Notes: generated by a model from the letters alone, not told the origin. A stretch of 35,743 nt of DNA from Myxococcales bacterium (GCA_016794345.1 JAEUKE010000028.1:1-35743); one strand, 5' to 3'. Numbered from the stretch's first letter, positions 23,567 to 32,422 are shown. Translations and numbers: made by a program.

Positions 23567-25024
23567 ATGTGGAAGCTGACGATAGAGGACGACGAGCAGA
23601 AGCAGGTCTCGCTTCAGCTCGCGCACGAGGAGTACTCGGTCGGCCGAGACGAGGCGAACGCCATTCGTCTCACCGATCGCAACATCTCGCGCAAGCACGC
23701 CGTGCTCGTCCGCAACGGCCAAGGCTGGCTGGTCAAAGATCTGGCGAGCTACAACGGCACGTTCGTCAACGGCGAGCGCGTCGCGGACGTCCATCACGTC
23801 GGCCATGGGGACGTCGTCCAGCTCGGCGACTACCGCCTCGAGATCCAGGACGACGCGCGCTCCGCCGTTCCCACGGCGCAGCAGCAGGTCCAGCTCCCCC
23901 CCCACCACCGCCCGGACCGCCTGGTCGTCGTCGTCGGCCCCCAGCCCGGACAGGAGTTCTTCCTCGACAAGGACCACTTCACGATGGGCCGGAGCGAGGA
24001 CGCGGACGTCTCGGTCAACCACAGCTCGGTGAGCCGCTTCCACGCGGAGCTCTTCGCGGTGGGCAACGGCCGCTACGAGATCATCGACAAGGGCTCCGCC
24101 AACGGCATCCGCATCAACGGGCAGGAGGTTCGACGCGGCTTCATCGAGGCCGGGGACGCGCTCGAGCTGGGCGACGTGCGCCTGCGCTTCGTCGGCGCCG
24201 GGAAGATCTTCCGCGCCGGGTTCGACACGCGGCAGATGCTCCCCGCCGTCACCGGTCTCGACCCGGCGCTCATGGCGCCGGCCCGCAAGCCCTCGTCGAG
24301 CTCCAGCATCCTTCGCATGGTCGGGGTCGGAGCGCTGCTCGGCGTCGTGGGTGTCGGTGCGGCCGCGGCGTACGTCGCGACGAAAAACAACGGCGGCAAG
24401 ACCGAGCCGACGGCGAGCGCATCCGAAGCCGTCAAGGAAGACCCCGGCAAGCCGCAGCTCGAGCAGGCGAAGAAGCTGGCGGAGGGCGGGGACCTCGAAG
24501 GCGCGCACAAGGCCATCGCCGCGATCGACGCGACGTCGCCCTCGCTCAAGGACCCCGCCGTGCAGGAGATCGAGGGGAAGTGGGCCGACTCGGTCATCGC
24601 CGAGTCGGAGAAACACACCGACGATCCCGCGAAGCAGGTCGACCTCCTCTGGAAGGTCGCGACGACGCCCACGGTGGACGACGCTCGCCGCAAGAAGGCG
24701 GCGGAGATGATCAAGAGCATCGACCCGACGATCGAGGTGCCGACGAACACGCGGCCCGGCACCGCTCCGCTGCCTGCGCCGGTCCCGACCTTCAAGCCGA
24801 AGCCGAGCGCGACCGCCTCCTCGGGCAAGGGCCCCGACGGCACGGATCGCAAGGCGCTCGACGATCCGAAGGGCAAGATCGCCGACCTCATGAGCCGCCT
24901 CGACTCGCTCAACGAACGAGAGCTCGGTCAGCTCGTCGGCCTCTGCGTGCAGGAGAACAACGCCGCCTGCCGCAACAAGGCCGCGAAGCGCCTCCAAGAG
25001 CTCCAGTCCGGCAAGTCACCCTGA
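23567..25024 (+). CDS. Membrane protein with two FHA domains
   Basis: A 485-residue protein. FHA domain 1 spans about 22-92 (YSVGRDEANAIRL, ISRKHA, NGTFVNGE) and domain 2 spans about 137-208 (TMGRSEDADVSV, SVSRFHAEL, SANGIRINGQ). FHA domains bind phosphothreonine peptides, so this protein probably reads a Ser/Thr kinase signal. A Ser-rich stretch and one membrane span (about 248-272) follow, then a helical region of about 200 residues rich in Lys, Ala and Glu outside the membrane (LEQAKKLAEGGDLEGAHKAI). The ATG at 23567 has no good Shine-Dalgarno site. It follows the AIM24 operon closely and may be co-transcribed. Confidence 0.88.
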   Translation: MWKLTIEDDEQKQVSLQLAHEEYSVGRDEANAIRLTDRNISRKHAVLVRNGQGWLVKDLASYNGTFVNGERVADVHHVGHGDVVQLGDYRLEIQDDARSAVPTAQQQVQLPPHHRPDRLVVVVGPQPGQEFFLDKDHFTMGRSEDADVSVNHSSVSRFHAELFAVGNGRYEIIDKGSANGIRINGQEVRRGFIEAGDALELGDVRLRFVGAGKIFRAGFDTRQMLPAVTGLDPALMAPARKPSSSSSILRMVGVGALLGVVGVGAAAAYVATKNNGGKTEPTASASEAVKEDPGKPQLEQAKKLAEGGDLEGAHKAIAAIDATSPSLKDPAVQEIEGKWADSVIAESEKHTDDPAKQVDLLWKVATTPTVDDARRKKAAEMIKSIDPTIEVPTNTRPGTAPLPAPVPTFKPKPSATASSGKGPDGTDRKALDDPKGKIADLMSRLDSLNERELGQLVGLCVQENNAACRNKAAKRLQELQSGKSP

Positions 25025-25206
25025 GGCCAGGGGTCGAAGGTGGGGTGACGACGGCGCGATCCAATGGATCCGCCGTTATCCGGCCGATCATCGGACGCTT
25101 TCCAGACACGGCAGAACATTGCGGTAACGTCGCGCAGATTTCGACGGAAACGGATTGAAGCCAGCTTGCCCGAGGTGGCACGGGGTGTGAACACTTTCGG
25201 CCAGCC

Positions 25207-26793
25207 ATGAGAGCCCGAGCCCTTCCCTTGTTGCTGGCAGGCCTGCTCCTCAGCGCGTGCAACCTCCTCACCGGCGCCGACGAGTTCGTGGTGGACGGCG
25301 ACGGCGACAGCAGCAGCGACGGCGACGGCAGCAGCGACGGCGACGGCAACCCATCGGACGGAGATGGAGACGGCAGCGGCGCGGGGATCGGCGCGGGCGG
25401 GGACACGGGCTCGGGCGGCACCACCTCGAGCGGTCCAGTCGCGACGCTGGACGACGCGACCGGCGTGACGATCACGCAGGTTGCTTTCTACCAGGGCGTG
25501 AAGTCGACGGTCTTCACGAACGGCTCCGTCACGAACCCTTCGCTCTCGCTCGTCGCCAACCGGCCGGCGGTCGTGCGTGTCTTCGTCGATCCGGCCGGCG
25601 CCTCCGGCGCCCCCATCACGGCGCGGCTCTTCATCGGCAGCCAGGCCCCGATCGAGACCGTCGTGTCGAGCTTGCAGAGCGGCACCGACGGGAATTTCTC
25701 GAGCACGATCAACTTCGACGTGCCCGCCGCCTACCTCACACCGGGCGCCACGTGGCGCGTCGAGCTGAAGGAGGACATCGGGACCTCGGCCGGCCCCAAC
25801 CCCGGCGCCACGACCGGCGACGGCAACCTGGCGCTCGAGCAGTCCCACGCGCTGCGCGTGACGCTCATCCCCGTCCAGTACCAGGCGGACGGCTCGAACC
25901 GCATGCCGGACACGTCGGCCGCGCAGCTCGAGCAGTACCGGCAGCTCTTCATGAAGCTCTACCCCACGACCGAGGTCGTGCTCACCGTGGGTCCGACGTT
26001 CGGATGGAACCAAGGGATCAGCGCGGGCGGCAACGGCTGGGACACACTCCTCAACGCGATCTCGGAGGAGCGGCAGAGCGCAGCCGCGGCGTTCGATGAG
26101 TACTACTACGGCATCTTCGAGCCGGCCTCGAGCTTCGGCGCGTTCTGCGGCGGCGGCTGCGTGGCGGGGCTCGGGTTCATCGGCGAGCCCGGCGGCGAGT
26201 ACTCGCGCGCCGCGATCGGGCTCGGCTACTCGGGCGACAGCGCGACGTGGACCGCCGTGCACGAGGTCGGTCACAACCACGGCCGGCCCCACTCGCCTTG
26301 CGGCGGGGTCTCCGGCGCCGACCCGGGCTACCCGCACTCGGGCGGCGACATCGGACAATGGGGGATGGACCTCTTCACGAAGCAGCTGATCGACCCTGGC
26401 TACAAAGACCTGATGAGCTACTGCGAGCCGAGCTGGATCAGCGACTACGTGTACGAAGAGGTCCTCGACTTCATGCAGGCGACCGGCGGCAGCCAGAGCC
26501 TCTCCATCCCGGCGGAGGAGCTGAACCAGGAGTACGAGCGCGTCTCGTTCGGCCCCGAGACGGCGAGCTTCCTGTCGGCGATGACGATGGTGCGGCCCCC
26601 GATGGGCGAGCCGAAAGACGTCACGGTGACCACGGCCTCCGGAGAGACCAAGACCGTGAAAGGAACCTTCTATGCGTACGATCACATCGACGGCGGTGTG
26701 CTCTTCGTGAAGAAGGGCGCGACGCTCCTCCAATCCGCCGCCATCGATCTGAAGGTCCGCGGCGCGGTCGTTCGCCGGGCGGCTGCGCGATAG
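25207..26793 (+). CDS. Secreted zinc metalloprotease lipoprotein, M66-like
   Basis: A 528-residue protein. A lipobox (LLLSAC, Cys18) marks it as a lipoprotein. Residues 30-60 are a Ser/Asp/Gly repeat linker. A beta-rich domain follows (about 80-230). The zinc site HEVGHNHGRPH (352-362) matches HExxHxxGxxH, with His352, His356 and His362 as ligands and Glu353 catalytic; DLMSYC (401-406) supplies the Met-turn of metzincins. The pattern is close to that of the StcE-type M66 family, though the family is inferred from the motif only. Cys314 and Cys318 (CGGGC) may form a disulfide. It is a candidate predation enzyme. No Shine-Dalgarno site is seen before ATG 25207. Confidence 0.8.
   Translation: MRARALPLLLAGLLLSACNLLTGADEFVVDGDGDSSSDGDGSSDGDGNPSDGDGDGSGAGIGAGGDTGSGGTTSSGPVATLDDATGVTITQVAFYQGVKSTVFTNGSVTNPSLSLVANRPAVVRVFVDPAGASGAPITARLFIGSQAPIETVVSSLQSGTDGNFSSTINFDVPAAYLTPGATWRVELKEDIGTSAGPNPGATTGDGNLALEQSHALRVTLIPVQYQADGSNRMPDTSAAQLEQYRQLFMKLYPTTEVVLTVGPTFGWNQGISAGGNGWDTLLNAISEERQSAAAAFDEYYYGIFEPASSFGAFCGGGCVAGLGFIGEPGGEYSRAAIGLGYSGDSATWTAVHEVGHNHGRPHSPCGGVSGADPGYPHSGGDIGQWGMDLFTKQLIDPGYKDLMSYCEPSWISDYVYEEVLDFMQATGGSQSLSIPAEELNQEYERVSFGPETASFLSAMTMVRPPMGEPKDVTVTTASGETKTVKGTFYAYDHIDGGVLFVKKGATLLQSAAIDLKVRGAVVRRAAAR
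25294..25377 (+). repeat. Ser-Asp-Gly codon repeat in the metalloprotease linker
   Basis: An imperfect tandem repeat of GACGGCGACGGC with AGC codons. It encodes a flexible, acidic linker (SDGDG units) between the lipid anchor and the protease. Such tracts change length by slippage. Confidence 0.7.
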
Positions 26794-26814
26794 CGAGCAG
26801 ACGTCGCCGCGAGG

Positions 26815-26820
26815 TATGCT
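26815..26820 (+). promoter_or_regulatory. Candidate -10 box for the small lipoprotein
   Basis: TATGCT lies seven bases before ATG 26828. This supports that ATG over the one at 26816, which lies inside the box. Confidence 0.35.
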
Positions 26821-26827
26821 CGGCCAC

Positions 26828-27004
26828 ATGGGGTCGCGCTTGCTTGCGTGGTGGGCCGTCGTCGCGGTGACGACCGCGTGCTCGGAGGTCGTCATCGAAC
26901 CTGAAGATGGGGTCGCATCAAGCTGTGCCGCGGGCCGGACTACCTGCCCTACCCCTGACCCCCCTGGCCCTGCGCCCTGGCCGTCAGAAGCCGAGCGTCA
27001 GTAG
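26828..27004 (+). CDS. Very small putative lipoprotein
   Basis: A 58-residue product with a hydrophobic start and a lipobox (VTTAC, Cys18), then a short Cys- and Pro-rich tail (SSCAAGRTTCPTPDPP). Its end overlaps the lipase 3' end by seven bases. It could be a small lipoprotein, or a remnant of a longer one truncated by the lipase gene. The signal sequence and the -10 box support it; the short length and Pro-rich tail make it uncertain. Confidence 0.4.
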   Translation: MGSRLLAWWAVVAVTTACSEVVIEPEDGVASSCAAGRTTCPTPDPPGPAPWPSEAERQ

Positions 27005-28089
27005 CCGAGCGACCGAACGTGCGCGACGAGCTCGCGGTAGAACGCTTTGTGATCGAACGAGTTTCCGAAGCCCGGGCCATCCCCGAAGAGGTGGCCCACC
27101 TCGTCGAGGTGATCGCCGGGGATGCAGCCCCAGAACTCCCCGTGTTTGGCGTCGGCGACCCGAACGAGGCCATCGTTGGGCACCGAGCCGTTCCCGTCGC
27201 AGAGCGACTCCGTCAGGAGGAAAAACGGGTCGGTCGGGTCCTCCACCGTCTGGAGGGCGTCGACGAAAGGTAGCTCCACGTCGGGAACACAAACCTGGCT
27301 GCCGAGGTGGTAGTCCGTCCGCCCGGTGATGCTCGCGTAAAAGACGCCGGGCGAGTCCGGGTACGCGGCGTTGAACGCCGCGATGCCGGGCTGGGAGAAG
27401 AGATGCATCGGCTTGGACACGGCGGTCTCGTTGCCGAGCTGGTCGTAGAGCGGCGCGCCGATGGCGTTCACCAGGTCGTCGACGATCGCCGACACGTTCG
27501 GATCGCCGATGAGGCCGAGCGCGACGTCGGCCACGGGCGTGCCCCCGTGTGGCGTGGCGACCGTCACGACCGCGGCGACGAGATCGGGTCTGTCGTGGGC
27601 GACCACGCGCGCGTCCAGCCCCCCCTGGGAGTGGCCGATGATGACGACCTTGTCTTTGCCCGTCATCGAGAGGATCTCCTCGATGTGGCCGGCGAGCTGC
27701 GCGCCGCGGAACGTGGAGTCGTTGAACGGATCGACCGCGGGCGTGAAGACGAGCGCCTCCCCGTGGTCCGCCAGGTCCTCTCTCACCTCGTAGAAGTAGG
27801 TGGCGAAGTCGGCGCCGGCGAACTCCTCGAAGCCGAAGAAGCCGTGCGCCAGCACGATCGGATAGGGGCCCGTGCTCTCCCCGCCCGCGCCGCCGCCGCC
27901 CGGGTGCCCCGCGCCCCACGCGCCAGTCGACGGCGCGCCCCCCGATCCGGACGCGGTCACACCGGTCACGCCAGTCGTGACATAACCGTCATCATCCTCG
28001 ATCGGCGTGGTCTCCTCCGAGCAAGCCCCAGAGCCGAGCACGGCGATCACGCTGGCCCCCAACAGAGCAAAGCCGGCCCCGCGCAACAT
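26998..28089 (-). CDS. Secreted triacylglycerol lipase, family I type
   Basis: A 363-residue lipase of the alpha/beta-hydrolase fold that cleaves triacylglycerols. The start PIVLAHGFFGFEEF (77-90) forms the oxyanion hole, as in the Pseudomonas/Burkholderia family I lipases. The nucleophile is Ser154 in GHSQGG, the acid is Asp306 in NDGLV, and the histidine is His327 in DHLDEVGHLFG, which matches HLDEVNQ of that family. ATG 28089 gives a lipoprotein-like signal (SGAC, Cys23) and a Gly/Ser/Thr-rich linker (35-72). A TTG at 28125 would give 12 more residues. No foldase (Lif) gene is visible. A promoter-like TTGACG-N17-GACAAA is followed by seven bases to ATG 28089. Confidence 0.88.
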   Translation of the reverse strand: MLRGAGFALLGASVIAVLGSGACSEETTPIEDDDGYVTTGVTGVTASGSGGAPSTGAWGAGHPGGGGAGGESTGPYPIVLAHGFFGFEEFAGADFATYFYEVREDLADHGEALVFTPAVDPFNDSTFRGAQLAGHIEEILSMTGKDKVVIIGHSQGGLDARVVAHDRPDLVAAVVTVATPHGGTPVADVALGLIGDPNVSAIVDDLVNAIGAPLYDQLGNETAVSKPMHLFSQPGIAAFNAAYPDSPGVFYASITGRTDYHLGSQVCVPDVELPFVDALQTVEDPTDPFFLLTESLCDGNGSVPNDGLVRVADAKHGEFWGCIPGDHLDEVGHLFGDGPGFGNSFDHKAFYRELVAHVRSLGY

Positions 28090-28096
28090 CCGGACG

Positions 28097-28125
28097 TTTG
28101 TCGCTTGGGCGCCGATCGCCGTCAA
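28097..28125 (-). promoter_or_regulatory. Candidate promoter of the lipase gene
   Basis: On the minus strand TTGACG, 17 bases, then GACAAA, seven bases before the ATG at 28089. The -35 is strong and the -10 weak. Because the -35 contains the TTG of the longer start, the ATG start is favoured. Confidence 0.4.
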
Positions 28126-28138
28126 GCGGCCGACCCCC

Positions 28139-28167
28139 TCGACCGCTACATGGAGCGCGGGTAACTT
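28139..28167 (+). promoter_or_regulatory. Candidate promoter of the lipoprotein-transaldolase operon
   Basis: TCGACC, 17 bases, then TAACTT, nine bases before the ATG at 28177. No ribosome site is seen before that ATG. Confidence 0.35.
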
Positions 28168-28176
28168 GCGGCGACA

Positions 28177-28935
28177 ATGCGATCGACAGCAGCAGCGTTG
28201 CTTGTCGCACTCTGTGCGACGTCGTGCGGGGGGTCACCCGCCGCCGAGCCGCAGACCGCCGAGGGCGGGGCCGAGAAGCCGTCCCAGGCCTCGCCCGACG
28301 CGACCTCCGCGCCGGCCAAAGGCAGCCCCGACCCCGCGGCCGACGACGGCACCACCGTACCCGCCGACTGCAAGCAGAACGGCGAATTGTGCCTGCCTTC
28401 GGCCGCGTTCACGAAGCGGCTCTGCAGCGGCATGAACCCGGACATCGCCCTCGCCTTCTTCCGGAAGGGCACGCCCTTCACACGCGCCTACATGAAGATG
28501 AACGTGGACGCCTGGAACGCGTCCGGCGGCGCGAGCTCGGCGGACAAGCTCGTCTTCGACGAAGAGGTCATCATCCTCCTGTCGCGCAAGAACGAGACGG
28601 GCATCCAGGTCAGCGGCGCGTCGGGCGGCTACGACGTCCTCCGGTGGGACGGCACGTGCGCCACGCTGAGCGCGGAGGAGGTGACCCTGACCGTGCCGCC
28701 GAAGGCGAAGAACGCGAAGGTGGTGTGGAAGGACTTCTCCGAGGCGACGCAGAACGCGCTCCTCGGCGACCCGACCATCGCCAAGCTCAACAAAGAGCGG
28801 CGCGACGAATGCAAGGGCGCCTCGATAGGCGAGGTCTCCAAGAAGTGCGTGACCCTCGTGGACAAGCTGAGCGAAGCCATCGTCGGCTACGTCCGCAATG
28901 GCGGGGAGGTCCCGCCGCCTGCCAAGCTGAAGTAG
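28177..28935 (+). CDS. Lipoprotein of unknown function
   Basis: A 252-residue putative lipoprotein with a lipobox (LCATSC, Cys17) and an Ala/Pro/Ser/Glu spacer to about residue 60. The folded part starts DCKQNGELCLPSAAFTKRLC, with three cysteines close together, continues RAYMKMNVDAWNASGGASSA and a strand-rich region (FDEEVIILLSRKNETGIQVS, YDVLRWDGTCATLSAEEVTL), and ends in a helix (CVTLVDKLSEAIVGYVRNGG). I do not recognise a family. It is directly upstream of transaldolase and shares its transcript; the metabolic and envelope genes are an odd pair. Confidence 0.75.
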   Translation: MRSTAAALLVALCATSCGGSPAAEPQTAEGGAEKPSQASPDATSAPAKGSPDPAADDGTTVPADCKQNGELCLPSAAFTKRLCSGMNPDIALAFFRKGTPFTRAYMKMNVDAWNASGGASSADKLVFDEEVIILLSRKNETGIQVSGASGGYDVLRWDGTCATLSAEEVTLTVPPKAKNAKVVWKDFSEATQNALLGDPTIAKLNKERRDECKGASIGEVSKKCVTLVDKLSEAIVGYVRNGGEVPPPAKLK

Positions 28936-28947
28936 AGGAGCCCCCTG

Positions 28948-29913
28948 ATGAGCCTCTTGGACGAGCTGAAGAAGCACACCACCGTCGTCGCGGACACCGG
29001 CGACATCAATTCGATCGAACGGTTCAAGCCGCAGGACACGACGACAAACCCGTCGCTGATCGCCGCGGCGGCGGAGATGCCGGCGTACGCGCCCATCGTG
29101 GACGGTGCGCTGGAGGCCGCTCGTGCGGACCTCGGCGCGGGGGCGACGAAGGAGGCGATCGTGTCGCACGCCATCGATCGGCTCTCCGTCTCGTTCGGCC
29201 AGAAGATCCTCCAGATCGTCCCCGGCCGCGTCTCGACCGAGGTCGACGCGCGCCTCTCCTACGACACGGAGGGCACGCTCGCGCGGGCTCGAAAGCTCAT
29301 CGGCATGTACGAGGCGGCGGGGATCCCCCGAGAGCGGATCCTCATCAAGATCGCCTCGACCTGGGAAGGCATCCGCGCGGCCGAGGTGCTCGAGACGGAG
29401 GGCATCCACTGCAACCTCACGCTCCTGTTCGGCTTGCACCAGGCGATCGCGTGCGCCGAGGCGAAGGTCACGCTCATCTCGCCCTTCGTCGGCCGCATCC
29501 TCGACTACTTCCTGAAGAAAACGGGCAAGGCGAGCTACGCCCCCGCGGAGGACCCGGGCGTCGTCAGCGTCACGCGCATCTACGAGTACTTCAAGCACTT
29601 CGGCTACAAGACCGAGGTCATGGGCGCGAGCTTCCGCAACATCGGCGAGATCATCGAGCTCGCGGGCTGCGACCTGCTCACCATCTCGCCCAAGCTCCTC
29701 GCGGAGCTCGAGGGCAAAGAAGGAGAGCTCGTCCGCAAGCTCGACCCCGAGGCGGCCAAACAAGCCAAGGTGGAGCGCATCGACATGACCGAGGCGCGCT
29801 TCCGCGCCATGCACGCGGAGGACGACATGGCCTCCTTCAAGCTCGACGAGGGCATCGCCGGCTTCACCAAGTCCCTCGAGCAGCTCGAGCAAGCGCTGCA
29901 CGCGCGGCTCTGA
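28948..29913 (+). CDS. tal: Transaldolase
   Basis: Moves a three-carbon dihydroxyacetone unit between sedoheptulose 7-phosphate and glyceraldehyde 3-phosphate in the non-oxidative pentose phosphate pathway. The 321-residue length fits the classic TalB-type. TTTNPSLI is at 31-38, [12 protein letters not shown] at 93-104, and the Schiff-base Lys134 is in [12 protein letters not shown] (131-142). [18 protein letters not shown] and [11 protein letters not shown] follow the family. It starts with a strong GAGGAG site seven bases before ATG, which includes the stop of the upstream lipoprotein gene, so the two are one operon. The enzyme is cytoplasmic. Confidence 0.95.
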   Translation: MSLLDELKKHTTVVADTGDINSIERFKPQDTTTNPSLIAAAAEMPAYAPIVDGALEAARADLGAGATKEAIVSHAIDRLSVSFGQKILQIVPGRVSTEVDARLSYDTEGTLARARKLIGMYEAAGIPRERILIKIASTWEGIRAAEVLETEGIHCNLTLLFGLHQAIACAEAKVTLISPFVGRILDYFLKKTGKASYAPAEDPGVVSVTRIYEYFKHFGYKTEVMGASFRNIGEIIELAGCDLLTISPKLLAELEGKEGELVRKLDPEAAKQAKVERIDMTEARFRAMHAEDDMASFKLDEGIAGFTKSLEQLEQALHARL

Positions 29914-29973
29914 CCGAGCCCCCCGCGGCCCGGTCTACCTCTTCGCGCCGAGCGGTGATAGCGGTCGAGGTGC

Positions 29974-31056
29974 ATGCAGGCTCGCGCCTATCCGACCGGT
30001 CGCTACTGTCCGCGCTGCAGCTACCCGCTCCACCACGCCGCGACGAGCATGGTCTGGGTCGACCACTGCTATCGGTGCGGCGGCTCGTTCCTCGAGCTCG
30101 GCAAGGCCGGCAAGGCGGTCGGCGAGCACGCCGACCCTTCCAAGTGGCGCGTGGAGGCGTTCGCGCGGCCGCCCGCATACGGGCACCTGTTCTGCCCGTT
30201 CGGGCACGGACGCATGGTGAGCTACCACATGCACTCGGAGGGAAAACACGTCGAGATCGACGCGTGCCCCGCCTGTCATGGCCTCTGGTTGGACGCACGA
30301 GAGGCCGGCTTGCTCGCGGCCATCACGACGGAGGTTCACCACGAGCACGCGCGGCCGGGCTCGAGCAAGGGCAAGATCGGGGTCGCGGCGGTGTATCTCC
30401 TCCAGCTCGCCACCATGCTCCCGGTGGAGGCCTACAACCCCGTCAAGCGAAAGCCCCATTTCATTCATGCGACCGTCGTGCTCCTCGCGGTCATCTTCGG
30501 GATCGAAATGGTGTTGATGGGCTCCGGCGCGATCGATCCTTTCATCAAGACGTTTGGGCTCGTGCCCGCGGACGTCGCCAGAGGGAACGCGATCTCGATC
30601 CTCACCCACGCCTTCTTGCACGGGAGCACCCCTCACCTCCTCGGAAACCTCTACTTCCTCTGGATCTTCGGCGACAACGTGGAGGACCTCCTGGGAACCT
30701 GGCGCGCCCTCGTCCTCTACGTCGTGAGCGGCATCTCGGGCGGCCTCCTCTATCTCGTCTTCGAGTCGGGGAGCCGGACGCCCCTCGTGGGCGCCTCGGG
30801 CGCGATCGCTGGCCTCATGGGCGCCTACCTCGTCCTCTTCCCGAAGGTCCGGCTCTGGGTGGTCATCTTCTTCGCCCAGTTCAAGATCCGGGCGTTATGG
30901 TACATGTTCATCTGGCTCGGGCTGCAGGTGCTCATCATGCTCGACCCGAAGTCGAACGTGTCGTGGCACGCGCACCTCGGCGGGTTCGCGGCCGGCGTCG
31001 GGCTTGCGTTCGCGCTGCGACGCAGCGAGCCGGTACCCGGCGCCGCCGCGAGGTGA
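29974..31056 (+). CDS. Rhomboid-family protease with N-terminal zinc-ribbon repeats
   Basis: A 360-residue protein. Residues 11-45 and 70-112 form two TFIIB-type zinc-ribbon units (YCPRCSYPLHH ... CYRCGGSFLELG; FCPFGHGRM ... CPACHGLWLDAREAG). In the second, one Cys pair is replaced by CPFGH. The C-terminal part (165-350) is a rhomboid: HGSTPHLLGNLYFLWIFGDN (216-235), the catalytic Ser275 in VGASGAIAG, and His334 in SWHAHLGGFAAG. Rhomboids cut substrates inside the membrane. The zinc-ribbon arrangement is uncommon and may recruit substrates or sense zinc. ATG 29974 has GAGG three bases upstream. Confidence 0.85.
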   Translation: MQARAYPTGRYCPRCSYPLHHAATSMVWVDHCYRCGGSFLELGKAGKAVGEHADPSKWRVEAFARPPAYGHLFCPFGHGRMVSYHMHSEGKHVEIDACPACHGLWLDAREAGLLAAITTEVHHEHARPGSSKGKIGVAAVYLLQLATMLPVEAYNPVKRKPHFIHATVVLLAVIFGIEMVLMGSGAIDPFIKTFGLVPADVARGNAISILTHAFLHGSTPHLLGNLYFLWIFGDNVEDLLGTWRALVLYVVSGISGGLLYLVFESGSRTPLVGASGAIAGLMGAYLVLFPKVRLWVVIFFAQFKIRALWYMFIWLGLQVLIMLDPKSNVSWHAHLGGFAAGVGLAFALRRSEPVPGAAAR

Positions 31057-31078
31057 CGCGCGGCGCGCGGGCTCCGGC

Positions 31079-32422
31079 TCACACCGCCGCGCTCTTGCTC
31101 GCCATGAAGAAGTCGTGCGCGAGCAGCCCCGGCACGCGGGTGACCGCGTCACGGTCGTAGCTCGGGACACGCACCGTCTCGGCCGTCCAGCCGGTCGCGC
31201 TCGCGAAGACCCTGACGGGTGCGTCATTGAAGCGGAAGTTGGCGACCGGGGCGGTGACCTTCCCCTTCTCGATCAAGAACACGCCGTCGCGCGTGAGGCC
31301 GGTGATTGTCATCGTCTTCGGCTCGAGCCACCGGACGTACCAGAACCGCGTGACGAGGAGGCCTTTGTCCACGGAGGCCACGAGGTCGTCCACGCTCGAT
31401 CTGCCGTCGGCGCCGACGAGCGCGAGCGACTCGTGCCGTCCGGTCGGGGCGCCGCCGGCCTTCTTCGCCCAATAACGGGATCGCGAGAGGAGCTTCAGCT
31501 CGCCCGAGTCGAACCACGTCGTGGGGGCGAGCGCGAGCCCTTCGCCGTCGAAGGGGGCGCCGGGCGTCGCGGCGTCGAACGGATCGCTCTTCATGCTCAG
31601 CCCCTTGGCCAGGAGCCTCTCGCCGACCCTCGTCCCTCCGCCGGCCTTGGCGAAGTAGCTCCGCTGCTCCTCGGCCGTCCGCGCGTCCATCGCGTCCTTC
31701 AGGAACGATACGAGGGTCGCCACACACGCCGGCTCGAGCACGACGGTGTATTTGCCCGGGTCGAGCTCGCGCGGCTTCTGGCTGGCGACCGCCTTGTCCA
31801 CCGCCCGAGCGGCGACCTTGCGCGCGTCGACGTCGGCCACGCGGTGGGAAGACTGGGCGGCCCACCCCGAGCCGGTTCCGTCGGTCGTACGCGCCGTGGA
31901 GCTCACCTCGGCACGAGACCCTCTGTGCTCCGCGGCGAGCCCCTCGGAGCTGGCGAGCCCGACCTCCCAGCTGCACGTCGTGAGGAACCCCGCCCCCTGT
32001 ACGCCCTTCTCTTTGGCGACCGCGATCGCGGCGCGCGCTCCGTCGGCGCCGACCTGCGGGTCCACCTTCGCGGTGGCGGCGTCATAGGCCGGCCCAGGCT
32101 CGCGGTAGCTCTGCGGCCCGAGCACGGGCATCCACTCGGGGTCGTCCGGCGCGAGCTTGGCCATGGCCACCGCCTTCGCCACGAGCTCCTCGTGTGCGCT
32201 TTCGTCGAGCTGGCTCGTCCTCACCGTCGCGTGTTTCGGACCGAGCGCCACGGTGAGGACGACCTCGGCGATGTCTGTCTCGCCGGCGCTGGTGATCTCG
32301 TTCACCGCGTATCGCGTGAACGACTCCGAGCCGACCTCCGCGCGGACGAGCGCCTGCGCGCCGCGTTCGGCGCGCTTGACCCGCTCGACCAGGCTCGCGG
32401 CGATCTCCTTCGGCTTCCTCAT
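31079..32422 (-). CDS. TldE/PmbA family protein
   Basis: A 447-residue TldE/PmbA homologue. In E. coli TldE pairs with TldD to make a metallopeptidase that matures microcin B17 and degrades unfolded peptides; TldE itself lacks the zinc site. No HExxxH motif is present here, as expected. Typical segments are DIAEVVLTVALGPKHATVRT, VLEPACVATLVSFLKDAMDA, and GLTRDGVFLIEKGKVTAPVA with VRVFASATGWTAETVRVPSY close to the end. No signal peptide is visible. The start overlaps the TldD stop by four bases (ATGA), so it is co-translated. Confidence 0.88.
   Translation of the reverse strand: MRKPKEIAASLVERVKRAERGAQALVRAEVGSESFTRYAVNEITSAGETDIAEVVLTVALGPKHATVRTSQLDESAHEELVAKAVAMAKLAPDDPEWMPVLGPQSYREPGPAYDAATAKVDPQVGADGARAAIAVAKEKGVQGAGFLTTCSWEVGLASSEGLAAEHRGSRAEVSSTARTTDGTGSGWAAQSSHRVADVDARKVAARAVDKAVASQKPRELDPGKYTVVLEPACVATLVSFLKDAMDARTAEEQRSYFAKAGGGTRVGERLLAKGLSMKSDPFDAATPGAPFDGEGLALAPTTWFDSGELKLLSRSRYWAKKAGGAPTGRHESLALVGADGRSSVDDLVASVDKGLLVTRFWYVRWLEPKTMTITGLTRDGVFLIEKGKVTAPVANFRFNDAPVRVFASATGWTAETVRVPSYDRDAVTRVPGLLAHDFFMASKSAAV

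Noticed and set aside
24928..26895. A 655-codon open frame on the minus strand
   Set aside because: It is antisense to the metalloprotease and has no recognisable domain.
28098..31160. A 1020-codon open frame on the plus strand
   Set aside because: It is out of frame with three real genes (lipoprotein, transaldolase, rhomboid) and is dominated by Arg, Gly and Pro. It is a high-GC shadow.
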